Below the pieces are notes generated by a model. It was not told where the DNA came from. It saw nothing but the letters and a program-made list of their open reading frames with translations, and did no database searches. A DNA stretch of 64,000 bases. Origin: Patellaria atrata CBS 101060. Its lineage: Eukaryota; Ascomycota; Dothideomycetes; Patellariales; Patellariaceae. The position numbers were made by a program, and so were the translations under genes. Position 1 is the first letter of the stretch. Every line of letters starts with the position of its first letter. Below are positions 34,755 through 47,560 of this stretch, one piece after another. The stretch covers positions 465,929-529,928 of the forward strand of contig MU006100.1 of NCBI GenBank assembly GCA_010093705.1, given 5' to 3'.

Positions 34755-36502
34755 ATGGACGACAAGAGCTTCACTGGAGCTTTCGGTCTCAGTAATACAT
34801 CGATCATTTTTATCTTTGCGATTCTGGGAATATGCGCTCTTCATTATCACTTCCGCATCCGATTTGACCCGCGCGAACCACCCGTTATCCACCATCCTGT
34901 CCCTTATGTTGGACATATATGGGGTATGTTCAAGTATGGGGCAAAGTATTTTCAGATCGTGAAGTATGTACCTCTTCTCTTATATCCCACTCTATTTCAT
35001 TTCTCTAGTCAAAAGAAAACAAAATAGAAACTCTTATCGTACTATCCCTCACCTCACACATCATCCCCCTAAAACAGACCAACTAACCCCCACCCAGCCC
35101 TCAAAACTACCCAATCTACACCCTCCCAACACTCACATCCCGCACCTACATCACCACCTCCCCCACGCTCGCCTCCCTAGTCCAACGCACGCACCCAAAC
35201 CTCTCCTTCTACTCCATCATCCTCCCCATAACCCAACGTCTCTGCGCCCTCGACGAACCAACCATGCGCATCGTTCTGGCTAACGCAAACGGGAAACCCG
35301 GCCCCGAAGCCCTGATGCCCGAAATGCATGAAATGATCACCTCGACCCTCGGCCCCGGCGACGCCCTGCGCGAACTAACCGGGAGCCAAGTAGCGGAGAT
35401 GGGCCGGCTCTTCGCCCCCGTCGCGGAGGGAGAGGAAAAGGAGGTGCTGAGTCTGTACGGGTTCGTGACAGACGTGTTCACTAAGGCGAACGCGTGGGCT
35501 CTCTACGGGCCGCAGAACGTCTTCCGTCGGGATCCCGGGCTCATCCGGGACTTTTGGACTTACGAGGGCGGCATTGTGGGGTTGCTGGCAGATGTCGTGC
35601 CCTGGGTTACGGCGCGCAAGGCGTGGTTGGCACGGGAGAGGTTGATGAAGGCGTTCGAGACGTACGTGGCTGAGAAGGGGTATGAGGAGGCTTCGACGCT
35701 TATTCAGCGCCGCGTGGAGATGAATCGGAGACATGGGTTTAGCGTTAAGATGGCTGGACATGCGGAGTTGATCATGCTGTTTGGCGTCCTGGGGAACGCG
35801 GTGCCGACTAGCTTTTGGGTCGTTACTAACATCTTTTCGCGGCCGGAACTACTCGCTGAGCTGCGAGCTGAGTTGGAGAAGGTAGTGAGGGAAGAGGAGG
35901 GAGTCAGGGTGGTTAGTGTTACGGCATTGAGGGAACGCTGTCCGCTCCTCATCTCGACCATGCGCGAGACCATGCGTGTGATTGCCATTTTGGCCTCCGT
36001 TAAGTATGTTCTCGAGGATACCCTTATCGCGGATAAGTATCTGCTCAAGGCGAACTCGGTCGTGCAGATTGCGTCGGGTGTTACGCATATAGATGAAAAT
36101 ATATGGGGTGCGGACGCGAAGACCTTTAATCCCCGGCGTTTCATGGCTCCCAAGCCGGTTAACGGATCTACTGAGAAAGAGGTTATCGACAGGAAGGAGC
36201 CGGAGACGCAGCAGAGTGCGGTTAATCTCCCTAAGGGTGTTCCCTCAGCAGCATACAGGGTCTTCGGTGGAGGTAGTGTGATATGTCCCGGGAGACATTT
36301 TGCACAGAATGAGATAGCTGCTTTCACGGCGATGATGGTTCTCGGGTTTGATATGGAGGAAGCGGACGGGGGACGCATTCGGTTACCGGAGAAGGATGAG
36401 CAGACTGTCCCGTTGAGTGTGATGAAGCCGAAAAAGGATATTCAGGTTAGAATGATGAGGAGGGAGGGGTTTGAGAACGTGAAGTGGGAAATGGAGTTGT
36501 AA
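34755..36502 (+). CDS. cytochrome P450 monooxygenase
   Basis: Two exons, 34755-34963 and 35098-36502, joined AA|C in frame, give 537 residues. An N-terminal anchor helix (SIIFIFAILGICALHYHF) is followed by a Pro-rich hinge (PREPPVIHHPVPYVGHIWG), the standard microsomal P450 start. The K-helix ExxR is present as STMRETMR. The haem-binding loop is FGGGSVICPGRHFAQNEIA, with the Cys ligand in FxxGxxxCxGxxFA. The I-helix region (HAELIMLFGVLGNAVPTSFW) lacks the usual AGxDT triad, as in the CYP7/CYP8-like fungal P450s that act on steroid- or lipid-like substrates. PITQRLCALDEPT and ITTSPTLASLVQR also fit that group; this placement is from memory. It stands alone with no obvious biosynthetic neighbours. 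Exon 2 is clearly GC-richer than its surroundings. Confidence 0.92.
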
Positions 36503-36912
36503 ATATCCCATCCTTACAACGGGAGGAGATGCATGGCTACGCAAATGTCGAGTTACGGCGCTGTTACTGGTGCAAGACATTTTCAACCTAATGTGACGAC
36601 AAATGAATTGCGAAGGCCCATGGAACTAAAGGCCTAGACTTGGAGTTCGTCATAGGGTGTAAAATTATGGAAAGGGGCATGGAAACAAGACATAAACGCC
36701 AGTGATTAAACGTAACGCTCACTATAAGAAAATCCCGAACAATATGAAATTCCAGTTTTATTAAACCTTTCGTCTTTCCTGGTTGATCGTTGACTGCAGA
36801 ACGTCATGATCCCAGAGTGTTTCATTTGTCGAGATAAACACTGGGGGTTTTCAAAGGTATGATGGCACTGGAAAAGTTATTATTGGATCATCAAAAATAG
36901 GATGGTCCTGAC
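36503..36912. other. intergenic, no gene seen
   Basis: Convergent space between the P450 gene and the first member of the minus-strand family. No frame with a motif. Confidence 0.4.
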
Positions 36913-37800
36913 TTACTGAGGTTTCAAGTCCTCTGTCATCTTGTAATCAACCCCATACCGAAACTTCATATTCAGTGCAATGTCCTTTGGGACATGCAAC
37001 TTCACCGTCCACACACTGTAAGTACCTGATGCATCCCGCCTGATGTGGTTCTCCCAAGATGTATGTACAGTCTGCTTTGATCCGGGACCGTAGGCCATGA
37101 ATTCGACTGTTGTAACCTAATTCAACATGATTTAGCGGAAGGAAATGTTCAGATTGCGAAATCAACTCACAAAGTCCCTCCGTAGCGCAGGATGCTGGGA
37201 CGCCGATAGAGGCTCACAGTGATGGGCTGGAAACCCCCAAGAATGAACGTTCCAACTCGTGGGAAGCTTCTGTCCATAGAATTTGCCGGAATTCTTTGGC
37301 GAACACCGCTATGTTACCCCTAAATGGGTATTTGCAGTGGAAGCGTCTGCTAAACAGCCACAACATGATAAGTGATCAGCAATTGAAAAAAAGTCCCTAG
37401 ATATAGAAATACCTTCGTATTAATTTTCGAGCAAAGTGCTCTGGGACGGTAACTCTTCCAAATTTTCTACCTACCCATGCCACAGTTGTAATGCGCACCT
37501 CGAGAAAGGTCATGTTTTTGCAGATAGATATCTATTAAGAGATCAGTATTTCTTCCGTCTACGCCAGTAGTAACATGAAATAGATATCTTAGGGATCTCT
37601 ACAAGCCACTCGACAATGTTCTTGGAGCGGTCTGATTGAATCACACCACGCTCATCAAGTTCTGTCTCGTAAATCAATCCCCATTGTGAACGCTCTTTGG
37701 GAGAGCATGAACCAAATACGCATGATTGATTCTTTGTGTAGGTTGTCTTTCAGGATGGCAGGACCAGTAACTCCAAAGCGAAATTGAAAGATCCTCGATC
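36913..37800 (-). pseudogene. member A of an unrecognised three-gene family, interrupted
   Basis: Minus-strand exons separated by GT-AG introns resemble the intact gene at 41756-42518. MRIWFMLSQRAFTMG parallels LLRIWETLSLKALESQM; LIYETELDERGVIQSDRSKN with IVEWL parallels MVHETEFATD...IIDWL; and ITTVAWVGRKFGRVTVPEHF parallels FIEGSWHERKRLVLGFPSYY. These pieces lie in order but change frame at least twice within what should be single exons. A final exon pair reading RRDF/VTTVEFMAYGPGSK ends at 36913 and has no counterpart in the intact copy. The 5' end is not found. Function unknown. Confidence 0.45.
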
Positions 37801-38442
37801 AATGTGTGTGGAAGAGTTTTGTGTTGTTGTTGAGAAGAGACAACGGTTTGCGAACGCAGTTTAAGAATTTGGGTCACGCGATATGACGAACGAGTGATTG
37901 AACACCTTAGAGACACATGCAAATTTATTTGTGCACAGAAATTCGCGTCATGCCAAGAGTACTTGAACGGCATGGGATATTTTGGACATGTTGGGTGGGA
38001 GAAAGGGGATGGGAGGTGATGTGGGAGCTGGGAGTGCAACGTGACTTCCTGAAAATGGGTGCATGGGGATTTCTTTTTATTTTTTTATTTTTTTTGGAAA
38101 TATTATGAAATACTAATGAAGTAGTCAAGTGTGCTTCGTGCTGTTTCTGCTTCTGTCATTTCATATTCATATTGAAACTAGCGTGTCAAAGTGATCAAGT
38201 GACCTTCGAGCTGATAACATCCAAAGTAGCGGAAATGGTCACTAAAGTACAAACAAAGCGGAATAGCTAACAACCCACACAAGTAACCCGTAAGCTTTGG
38301 TACTGACTCCATCAAGATGCGGGAAATTCTAATATTCAAACTACTATCAGCACGTAAGGAACAAGATCACATCATCACAGCAACATTAGAGCATGAGGTT
38401 GAGTTGTGTTGAGTGACTTCGATGAGCCTCAGAGGAGGCTGG

Positions 38443-39937
38443 CTAGGAGATAGGGAGAAGTGTGGTAGGGGGGTGAAATGATCCTGAAACCGGTATCGGA
38501 AGGAGTATCATGGAAGAGAAAGTAAGGTAAGGAAAGAATTTCTGTGTCATGGTAGATGCTGGGGAGTCATTTGCCTCTAAATTTTTGACCGTGCTCCAAT
38601 ATCTTATGTTCAGATTTCCCACTGCCTTTGCTCTGTGGAACGAACTATCCACCAATATTAGAGAGATCACCCAGGAGAAGAATGCATCCGCGGACTTGGA
38701 ACGTCTCCCCACGTAGATCGTAATAGGATAATCCGTGAAGGTGAACAAAATATTCCTGTAACAACTGCGATCAGTGACTAAATTCGATGCACCATTGAAA
38801 TGAACATAGTCTACATACCTGTGGACAAAGTTCATCTCTAGTGTCCATTCCTCCCTGGTGATGGGTTCCGTCCCGAGAGTCCTATGGGTCCAAATGCATA
38901 TGAGAAAGTGTCTAACAAGGAGTAATCCTCCTGTAAGTCCTGTCCCAAAGTCTTCCTCTCTGGAGACAACAGAGTCGAACTAGAATAATCAAGTATGAGT
39001 GTGAGAGTTCGAGCACTGACGGATAAGGCCCCTCACGATCGCATCCCATATATAACGATATTCCTCCGTATCTAGATCATTGTTACAGTCCACCGCAAAC
39101 TCCTTTGAATGATTAAGTGCTTGATGCGAAGCTGATGACCACATTACATCTACGCAGCTATTGTATAGCTCTTGCTTCTCTGATAATTCAAAGACTTGTT
39201 CGCATTTATGAAGTCTACTCTCATACTCGCTAGTCCCTTGAACATTAGCATGATGATACTAATTCTTAGGGTAATGTTTGTCTCTGCTGATAATTACCAT
39301 GCTGGGAATTAGTATTTTGGATACTTTAAGATCGCCGTCCTTTTGTTTTCCCAAAAGGCTGTATGTACCTCGAATCATCTGCGGATATTTTCCCGTATAC
39401 AGAAAGCTGTCCGCTCTCAATCAGCAAAACACAAAGATACTGAATAGGCACGTAGTTTGCGGGACTCACCAGCCATGCAATGATCTGAGGAGCGTGTCCA
39501 AAGGGAATCATATGATTTTCTCCCACCTCCTCCTCAGAAACCATTTTCAGTTCGAGTGCCTTGAGTGAAAGCATTCCCCAAACGCGCAATAGCCATTCAT
39601 TCCAGCTTATATCCTTGAAGGTTTCTCCATGAAAGTGTTAGTGCAATCATTGAAACCCTCTGTAAATTTAGGACCTGACAACACAATTCCGGTGGGGTCC
39701 TTCCCCATGAGCGAATCTCTGAATTTGTTGTGGGTCATAGAGCTAGATTTGAGAGAGATGAGGTTGTGCGTGCCCTTTCTTTATCGTTTCAGTGAGAGCC
39801 AGTTCTCACGTTGGTTCATTATCATCACCTGAACCATCTTCCGAGCGAAGTAAAGTCTTTGACCGCTGTGTCCTCGACTGCTTTGTCTTCAACTGCTGTG
39901 TCTTTGCTCCTTTTGAAGGTGGTTCTTTCACACCCAT
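38443..39937 (-). pseudogene. member B of the same family, interrupted
   Basis: ATG at 39937 (MGVKEPPSKGAKTQQ). Exon 1 ends at 39810 and exon 2 starts at 39742 in frame (EPT/SMTHNKFRDSLMGKDP). It runs to WNEWLLRVWGMLSLKALELK and HAPQIIAWL at 39470, but needs a one-base frame change within the exon near 39635. The third block, CEQVFELSEKQELYNSC..EFAVD..DTEEYRYIW (about 39240-39020), matches the last exon of the intact gene (CEHTFEVTNKQILRN..EFILD..STREYHNLW). Unlike that gene it continues through exons 38979-38819 and 38755-38443, reading FTDYPITIYVGRRSKSADAF and HRAKAVGNLNIRYWS. It may be a fuller version of the family with a decayed middle. Function unknown. Confidence 0.5.
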
Positions 39938-40419
39938 CGTGAACGCAATGTAGCGAGCGAGATAAGGGTCAATCCAGGGAAAAGGAACGGATGGGTGAAG
40001 AGAAGATGAAAGAGGTAAAAACCCGAGTGTCCAAAGAGAAGATATGCCACAAAACACTCTAGTAGTGGTCAAACGGAACGCTAGCAGAGATAGACAACTC
40101 CACAATTACCGGATGTTTGAACAACACTGATGATACGCAAACGAAGAAAGATGGTAAAAGTTGAGAGAAGAATCCATATAAAAACATGACCGAATAAGGT
40201 GCGTTCGTCAGCAAACCCTATGACGTTCGGCTATCAAAGAACGTCTTAAATCTTCTGCTTTTGCATGAAATTTGAGTAGCAAGTCCCGCAGGAGAAACTT
40301 TTACGACAACGCGTTTGTAAAAGTGGGCTCTCGGACTGTCCCAGCAGCCTTTGAAGTATGTTTAACACTGCTTTGACAGATAAAATAATTATTTACTAAG
40401 AGAAGCGAATTACAAAGCC

Positions 40420-40608
40420 AAAAAAAAAAAAAGGAAAAAGGAAAAACAGTTCCCACCCGCTCCCCACACCCCACAGATCGAGATCCATGGAGCGATGAGG
40501 TACTTCTTCTTGAGGGCATTAACCCCCCTCTCATGTTCGACCTCTGGAACGGTTGGTTTTGACCTGACCAGTGTGGTGGGGGGTTTTCTACCATTAGGCC
40601 ATGGGTCT
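40420..40608 (-). mobile_element. tRNA-derived SINE (copy 2 of family 1)
   Basis: Reading the minus strand from 40608: GACCCATGGCCTAATGGTAG (box A), ACCCCCCACCACACTGG, AGAGGTCGAACATGAG (worn box B), a GC-rich body, GTGGGAACTGTTTTT, then a T-rich tail ending at 40420. It aligns along its full length with 17243-17441, including the shared CACCACAC and the 3' GTGGGAACTGTTTTT. It lies between members B and C of the unrecognised gene family. Confidence 0.7.
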
Positions 40609-41755
40609 CTGGGATCTGGAAAGAATTCACGGTTCGTTTGTTGATAAGCTGCAAATAAGTTAGAAGGAATGTATTTGGGGCTGACTAAGCATGGATGAAG
40701 AAAAAAAATTATAAGAATTCATCCAGGGCATCCGTGTGGCGCCATTACGCTACTATAGACAGAGATACTTTCTATCAGCCTAGAAAATAAAAACCCCAAG
40801 TGAATTCTGTTTTTTTTTTTTTAAAAAAAACTCTGTCAAACTATGCTTTGCGAGCGTGACTTGTCTCTTCCCTCATCGTCGCATCCCCAATACACCATAC
40901 ACTCTATACACAAGATGTCTCCGCCCATACTATACGAGAAGTAGGGAAAGTAAGGAAATTCGTACTTTCACAGACCAATAGCCCATGTAAAGTGCGGAAA
41001 GTACATCAGCATCTCCTCCGGTTGTGGTTGAAGAAAGATGTACATAAGCGAGAGTAGGTATGGGTTTTATCAAGGCATATAACAATCGAACAAGACATTC
41101 GGAGGTTCATGAGAAAAAATTTAGTTTGGGAAAAATTTGTTTTAGGAGCGAGAACTGTGATAAAATTGAATGTGGGAGAGAAAGTCCAGTTTCTACATAA
41201 TTACAGGATTGAAACAGCGCTAAAGAACGTCTAAAAAGATATCCTAAAATGCGGTAGGTCTCATTATACTATACGCATGGATTCTAGTGAATTCATGCAT
41301 TATTCCCAAGAACTAGCTTTAGACGACGGAAGAGGATAACAGCTCATGATTCCAACTCCATAAATGTGGTGAAAGAGGGGTGGATCCTGGAGAATCGATA
41401 GAGGGCCTATAAAATATATCTCGTGTCGGGGTCATGGGGCTCGCGGGCGGACGGTACGTGCCCCCGGATATGTTATGATGTCGGTGTATATTTCCAAAGT
41501 GTCGCCACTATGTTTAGCAATTTGTGTCAGTAAATGAGTATGAGAGATAAAGAGAGCAGAATGCATACTTTAAGCCAAGACACCGTGCTATCTCAGTGGG
41601 AAAGCGTAGCTTCAGATGCCATGTCGTCTGCTCGTCCATGTGGACTTGATCCCAAACTATTCCCACAGCGTTGTAGGGTATCAATTCTGCGCGTGCTTGT
41701 TCGGAGCACTCATAACAAATGAGATCGTAGACGCGGGACTAGAGAACCATAAGCT
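40609..41755. other. intergenic, no gene seen
   Basis: Contains a T-run directly followed by an A-run near 40811-40830. Otherwise only short frames without motifs. Confidence 0.4.
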
Positions 41756-42518
41756 TTAGAAGATAGGATGTGCGATCGACAGACCCACAACTCTACTCCA
41801 CAGATTGTGGTATTCACGAGTAGAGAGATTCCCATAGGAATCGAGAATAAACTCATGACCTTCTGCCGGTGCCAGCTTTGAAATCCTCATCCAAGCTTCC
41901 ATAAGAAAGCGGTTCCGCAGTATTTGTTTGTTTGTCACCTCAAAAGTGTGCTCACACTGATATTGTTTTTCTCTAGAAAGATATCAGCATGGTGACATTA
42001 CACGGAGTAAATACATCTGTAGGGGCTTACCCTTTGGGAGTATAATACGATGGAAACCCCAAGACGAGCCTCTTCCTCTCGTGCCATGAACCTTCAATGA
42101 ACCTTGTATCCCGAGCATCCATTTTGTCATATTTGCAGAGCTTTAATACCCATTAGCTACATCAGATCACATCTATTCAGCGTAGAGGGTCACTTACAAG
42201 CCAGTCGATAATTTGGGGGCAACGTTTGCAAGGAATCATGCCATCCGTGGCAAACTCTGTCTCGTGTACCATTTGTGATTCGAGGGCCTTCAGACTAAGG
42301 GTTTCCCAGATCCGCAATAACCACTCGCTTCGCTTGGTCTCTTGCACGATCCCTTCCATCAATATACTCGAGCAGTTCTTGAAATGATCTGTGATACCAG
42401 AGTCCTTAGACTCGAAATCGAATAATCTACTCTGTGCTCGAAAAGGTTTATGTAGAGTGAGAACTCCGTCTTTGTTTGAAAGGACATTGCGAATAAAAGG
42501 TTCGCTATCTTGTTCCAT
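41756..42518 (-). CDS. member C of an unrecognised gene family, intact
   Basis: Three exons, 42518-42198, 42140-42031 and 41972-41756, with introns of 57-58 bp, good GTAAGT/GTAAGC donors and AAAG/CTAG acceptors. All phases agree and the product is 215 residues. The protein begins MEQDSEPFIRNVLSNKDGVL and contains EWLLRIWETLSLKALESQMV, PQIIDWLLCKYDKMDARDTR, KRLVLGFPSYYTPKGEKQYQ and CEHTFEVTNKQILRN, and ends GLSIAHPIF. It has no signal peptide, no membrane segment and no domain I recognise. It is a soluble, mixed helical/strand protein by composition. Two related but interrupted genes lie 3' of it on the same strand (38443-39937 and 36913-37800), so the locus arose by tandem duplication. Function unknown. 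Confidence 0.7.
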
Positions 42519-43442
42519 TGGTTGGTTAGGTAGAATCTCGGCTTTGGTTTTTCATCCTCATCATTCTCGATAGGAATTTACAATGGTGTGCATTGTCTAT
42601 TTGTTTTCACAAGCTTCCGGAGTGGGTGTAATCTGTCTGGAGCAGGTTTAGAGCTCATAGTAATTACAGCGTTCGGTAGGAAGGAACTGGTCTAAGAACG
42701 CGTGAGTGTGTAAGGCAGTGTCGTTGTTAAACGTTGGAATATGAGGAAGCAGGGACACAAGTCAAAGGGAAATACTAATTTCACGGTACCTGCCGAGATT
42801 ACAAACAGATTAGATCTCCCGGGACTCTCTGATTATAGAATATTGATAAGCAAAAGAAATCATGACTATAGAAAACGTAGTGAGCTGTTATAAGAAATAA
42901 TTTGCGCGAGCATCCTACGGTAGAAGTGTCAGCAATCCCTTATCTTCTATACGATTGAGCTCTTGGTACACTTCGGATCCACCTTACACAACAGACCTTC
43001 TTGTACAGTAACGTGGGAAGCCCCTTTGAGAGTGAAAGTACAGGAGGTGAGGATTGTTATGATAGGAGACGTGACATACTTAACGAAGCTGGGACCAGGG
43101 ACATCTGAACATGAAAGAATCGAGATTCATCGGGATACTCTTTGACTGAACTCCCTAAGTTGATAATCAAATTGTTCGACGATAGAAGACAACCATTGGA
43201 GAGATTTGATGAACTGGAAAGAATACCTCAAAGCAATTACAAAAAGTGACCTAAACTTCATTCTCCGCGGGTAATATAAGTGTCCCGTCCGTAGACTAGT
43301 CTTTTGAACAACGCCCAAGAAAACTGGACGAACACGAAAAGCTGCCCGTTCTAGAAAGCAGCCACCTATCTACATCAACTCCCAAAGTTTACACATAACA
43401 CATTAATCAAACAAAACTACACGAACATGTTGAAAAGCACTT
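42519..43442. other. intergenic, no gene seen
   Basis: Upstream of member C and downstream of the SulP gene. Short frames only; TTGTACAGTAACG occurs near 42996. Confidence 0.4.
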
Positions 43443-46209
43443 TTACCGCGATGTCACCTGATCCGCTGGCCCCCTTTCCGTAGACTGCGTCCTATCATTG
43501 TGGTTAACCTCTTCCGTGACAGTCTCCACTTCGGTCATCTTAAGCGCTTCATCGACGTGGTTAACAAAATGGCTTTCTCCCCCGCACATTTCTACGATAC
43601 CCGACGCTTCAAATAGCCTCCAGACTTGCTTTCGGGATCTAGAAACGCGGCAGAAGAAGACACGTACGCCGCGGTTACGGTACGATTCCACGATATCTGC
43701 TAGTACTTGTGCGCCGGCGCCGTCAAGTGAGGTCACACCATGAACGTCAAAGATGAGGTTCTTGTTGTGCTCTTCCCTGCGCACGCGAGGAAGAGCGGGA
43801 TGTGCGGCGATGGTCCCATGCTCTTCAAGTCTCTTTAACCTGTGTCTGAGATCGCCTGTGTTGGCGAAGGTCAGTGGTTCTGGTATCTTTACGATAAGGC
43901 ATCCTTCAATAAATTCCAGGCGGCCGGGATCGGCTTCAGCATTTTCGAACCGGTCCGTTCCGGGTACGCGTCCAAGAATTTGAATTCGCGGCCGAGTGCT
44001 ATGACGGACAACCCGGAGTAGAGATAACCCAATCCCGACAGCAATACCGACTTTGATATCCCAAAAGACAGTTGCTAGGAAGATCACGAACATGAGAATA
44101 AGTTCGGACCAGCCACGAATGCGCCAGAAAAACTCGATGTCGTGCGGCGCTTCTTCAACTAGAGAGTACGCAACTACCGAAATCATAGCTGACAGTACGC
44201 CTCTCTGTGAATTCGATCAGCAGGGTCCTTTTGGACAGTTGGGAGGAAGACATTACCGGTAGGTAGTAAAAGTAAGGAAGGAGAAAGAAGACACATAATA
44301 GGGTGATTACGCTCAGAAAGACACTACTCATTGGTGTCTTACCCCCCGTGGACGCATTGACTTTGCTCCGTCCATATCCACCAAACGCGGGGAGTGCCAT
44401 GAACAACCCCCCTAACATATTTGCCACTCCGAGAGCGACAAGTTCACGGTTTGCGCTCAGTGGAAGGGTAATAGCCTTGCCCTCGCCAGAACCAAGACTT
44501 TTCGCTGCCACCGATGACTCGAAGAAACCTAGCAATGCTATACTAAAGGATGTGGTAAATGCGTCTGATGCGTACTTCAAGTGCGAAAGTTTGAATGGAA
44601 AGTGAACCCTAAAAAGAGAACCTCCAGCTTTGACGTTACCCAAGACCTCGATACCTTTCTTATCGAATTCGTAACGCCAAGCTAGCACAGCGGAAAGAAC
44701 GACGACAATAAAGCGATCCGGCACATAGGCGATGCTGGGATATCTTGGTTGAAGACGCTTTTTTACTTCCCTATATCTCGTGTCAGTGGTAAATAATCGG
44801 ATGTTTAGGGATGGGCTAGTCTCTTACCTGAGTAGCATTATGATTCCGAAGGCACCAAACGATACAGCGCATGTCGGACCATGTGCTTGCCGCCAATGCT
44901 GAAATATAAATATCACTTTATCCAAACAGCTCCCATGAGAAACCCCTCCTTTATGCGACGCGATTTTGGTAAGACCCATCTCAGGAAGTAATTGATCAAT
45001 GAAAATAACAACCCCAATGGCGGAAATAAAACCGCGAAGAAATGGTCTACTAAGGACGTTATCCAAAAAACCAAGGCGGAATAAACCAGAAAGAAATATG
45101 ACACCTCCTGCCATGCAAGTTACGATTCCTCCTATTTCTGAGTTGATTTCTCCATTGTCGTCACTACCGCCCTTCTCAATGTTCGCTTTCACCACGGTGC
45201 CCGTCAATAGAGAGCCGGCCGCTTCGGGTCCAACAACCATTTGCGGACAAGTGCCGAGTATAGCATACACTATGGGATTGAATACGAAACTATACATCCC
45301 GTTGATTGGGGGGACATGTCCGAGATTAGAGGCAAGCGAGAGAGACATGGGAATGTAGAATGAGGCCATGGTGATGGCAGCAATTAGATCCCCCTTCAGA
45401 TAAGATAGCCTATACTGGGGGATCCAATTTGTGATCGGGATGTAATAGTTGAAATACCTAGAAAAATTGCCAAATTAGAATTTATACTGAAATATGTTTT
45501 CTTAATTGAATTTGAGTCACTAGATAGGAAGTATTCATGGCGGGACGGATCTCGAAGAAGTCAAGGGAGATTTTAACACATACATCCATCTCCTATTACG
45601 CACCCCATATCTTTTTGCTAGATACTCAGTCGTGCTTATCTTATTGTTCCGCGCACCTCCAAGAACACCGTCGGCAATCGTATCACCTAATAGCGCATGT
45701 GTAGCATCAGGACTATCTTCGACAGCCTCGTCTATACCCCCAAAGAACCTTCCACCAAACCCACGTATTGATCTGTCTGACATGGACATAAAGCTTCCAT
45801 AACTTCTCTGGGTCGATGGCCGCGACGAGAATATACCATGATTGGAGTTCTCTTGCCCGTACTCTGGAGACTGGTCCCATTGCTTACGTAGTCTTGTCCG
45901 TATATCCGGTTGCACTGTTCGTTCTACATGCTCCTGGGTTGAATCCTCTGTCGGATTTGTGGTTGCAAAGTCTTGATATGACTCGGGAGGGCTATGCGCT
46001 GATTCCTCAAATCCATCCATAGACCTACTTTCTGGCTGTGGCTGGGACATACTGGCTTCTGGCGAAGGGGATGGAAGATGGGTTTCGCGGAGCTGACTCG
46101 GATTCATTGGAGCATGTTGGTGGGGTCGCAAACTTGAGGCGGAAGGGTTGGAAGAATGCACGGAATTCGGCGGTGACGGAGTAGGAGGTTTCGACGGTTT
46201 CGACGACAT
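43443..46209 (-). CDS. SulP-family anion/amino-acid transporter with STAS domain (Vsb1/YGR125W-like)
   Basis: Four exons (46209-45584, 45457-44828, 44770-44257, 44204-43443), phases consistent, 843 residues. Residues 1-205 are a Ser/Pro-rich cytosolic tail. The membrane core begins YFNYYIPITNWIPQYRLSYL with KGDLIAAITMASFYIPMSLS and LGHVPPINGMYSFVFNPIVY. It carries the SulP hallmark VGPEAAGSLLTGTVV and the ANMLGGLFMALPAFGGYGRS block that matches fungal sulphate-transporter-like proteins. The C-terminal STAS domain spans about 620-800 (KIPEPLTFANTGDLRHRLK, NLIFDVHGVTSLDGAGAQVL). The long N-terminus and core sequence fit the vacuolar branch represented by yeast YGR125W/Vsb1, linked to basic amino-acid storage, better than plasma-membrane Sul1/2; the substrate is inferred, not shown. 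The 126-bp first intron is longer than the others. Confidence 0.9.
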
Positions 46210-47560
46210 CGTGGACCCAAATACTGAAGGGTAAATGTGAAGCTGTATTTCTCTTTGCTAACAGGGCAGTGGCTCTCATGTGCCACCCTTCCACACCTTT
46301 ATCATGATTTATGCTCAAGCATCGATAAGCACACTCATTTCTCTCGAGAGGACAATTTTGACCGCGGAACTGCTCGAATATATAAGCATTAGGTAGGATT
46401 GAACGAGATTTATGTCAAAGATATTTTGCTTTTGCGAGACGGAATGTGGATCATCCAACGGTCCAAGGGGTCCGACGTATGAGCGCGTGGCTATCGTTCA
46501 TGTGCCAAGCAACACCGAAGCATTTGCAAATTCGCTAAGAACTGTTGAGGGATTTGCACTTTAACGGAACCTCACAGGTGTCACAATCTCAGTCAACGTG
46601 ATAGAAGGTTTCTTCAATGTTTTATAATGGGTCCGGTGGAACCTTAAAGACTTCATGAGCTCTTGGCCCAAGCAGAAGAGTTCCATGTCCGTCTTACCAA
46701 AACTCCGAATCCTATATTACCGGTGCAGGAAAATACAAAATCATGAAGTTCTCGTAAATTAAGTAAACAAACGTAAAATACTACGCAAGCGATCAACCTC
46801 GGAAGGAAATAGCGCCAGTATATTAGTCACGCTTTTCTCGGGTTCCCAAAATTTGTCACGGGGTTTGCTATGTTACTTTTATCATGCCCAGCTGACGAGT
46901 AACTTATGGTATGCTAGGGCGTTGCATCTGAAAGACTGAAATTCTAGCTTGGCGGTACTATTTCTCTTTTTTCTTCTTGCGCCCGCTCAAGATGACAAAC
47001 ACGTGGAGGGAAAAAACTTACTTGCAAGATCAGCCCGTGTTCTTTTCATTGTTATTTTGAGGGGGAGGGGACATCGAAATATTTCCTTCGTAGGCCCATC
47101 GCATGTTGATACCTCATTTGGGTAGGATTCTACGCAGTGAAAGCTTTGATAGGAAACCTTTAAATGAGATCTTGCGCTTTTTGTTACACATCTTCGCTAC
47201 GGTGCTGACTCGTCGACGGATCTTCTTAGATACGGGGCATAGTACAAGTACATGAACCAAATATCAGATGAAAAGCATGTCTCGTCGTCTCCGAGGGAAA
47301 TTTTGGAGTGATGTAATCCAATACCTTATTCTTGTACTGTTGGACGTGTTTGATATGTTTGCTGCATTAGCTTGGCGAAAAATCACGCTGGGACCGACTC
47401 GGACCTGGCCCGAGCGGTGAAGCATTGCTAGACAGGCCCGGATTTCGCTCACGTTCTCCCATGACCAGAAAGTCTTTCACACTCCCGATCCTAATTATCT
47501 CAACCATACCTTAACATCAGTCAATTGCTCCGTCTATCTCCTCTCCTCATCTCTACCACA
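46210..47560. other. divergent intergenic region, no gene seen
   Basis: Separates the SulP gene (-) and malate dehydrogenase (+) and must contain both promoters. A CT-rich stretch directly before 47561 fits a fungal leader. Short frames lack motifs. Confidence 0.45.

Noticed and set aside
35704-36378. 224-codon minus-strand frame within the P450 exon
   Set aside because: Antisense shadow of a GC-rich coding exon; long antisense frames are expected there.
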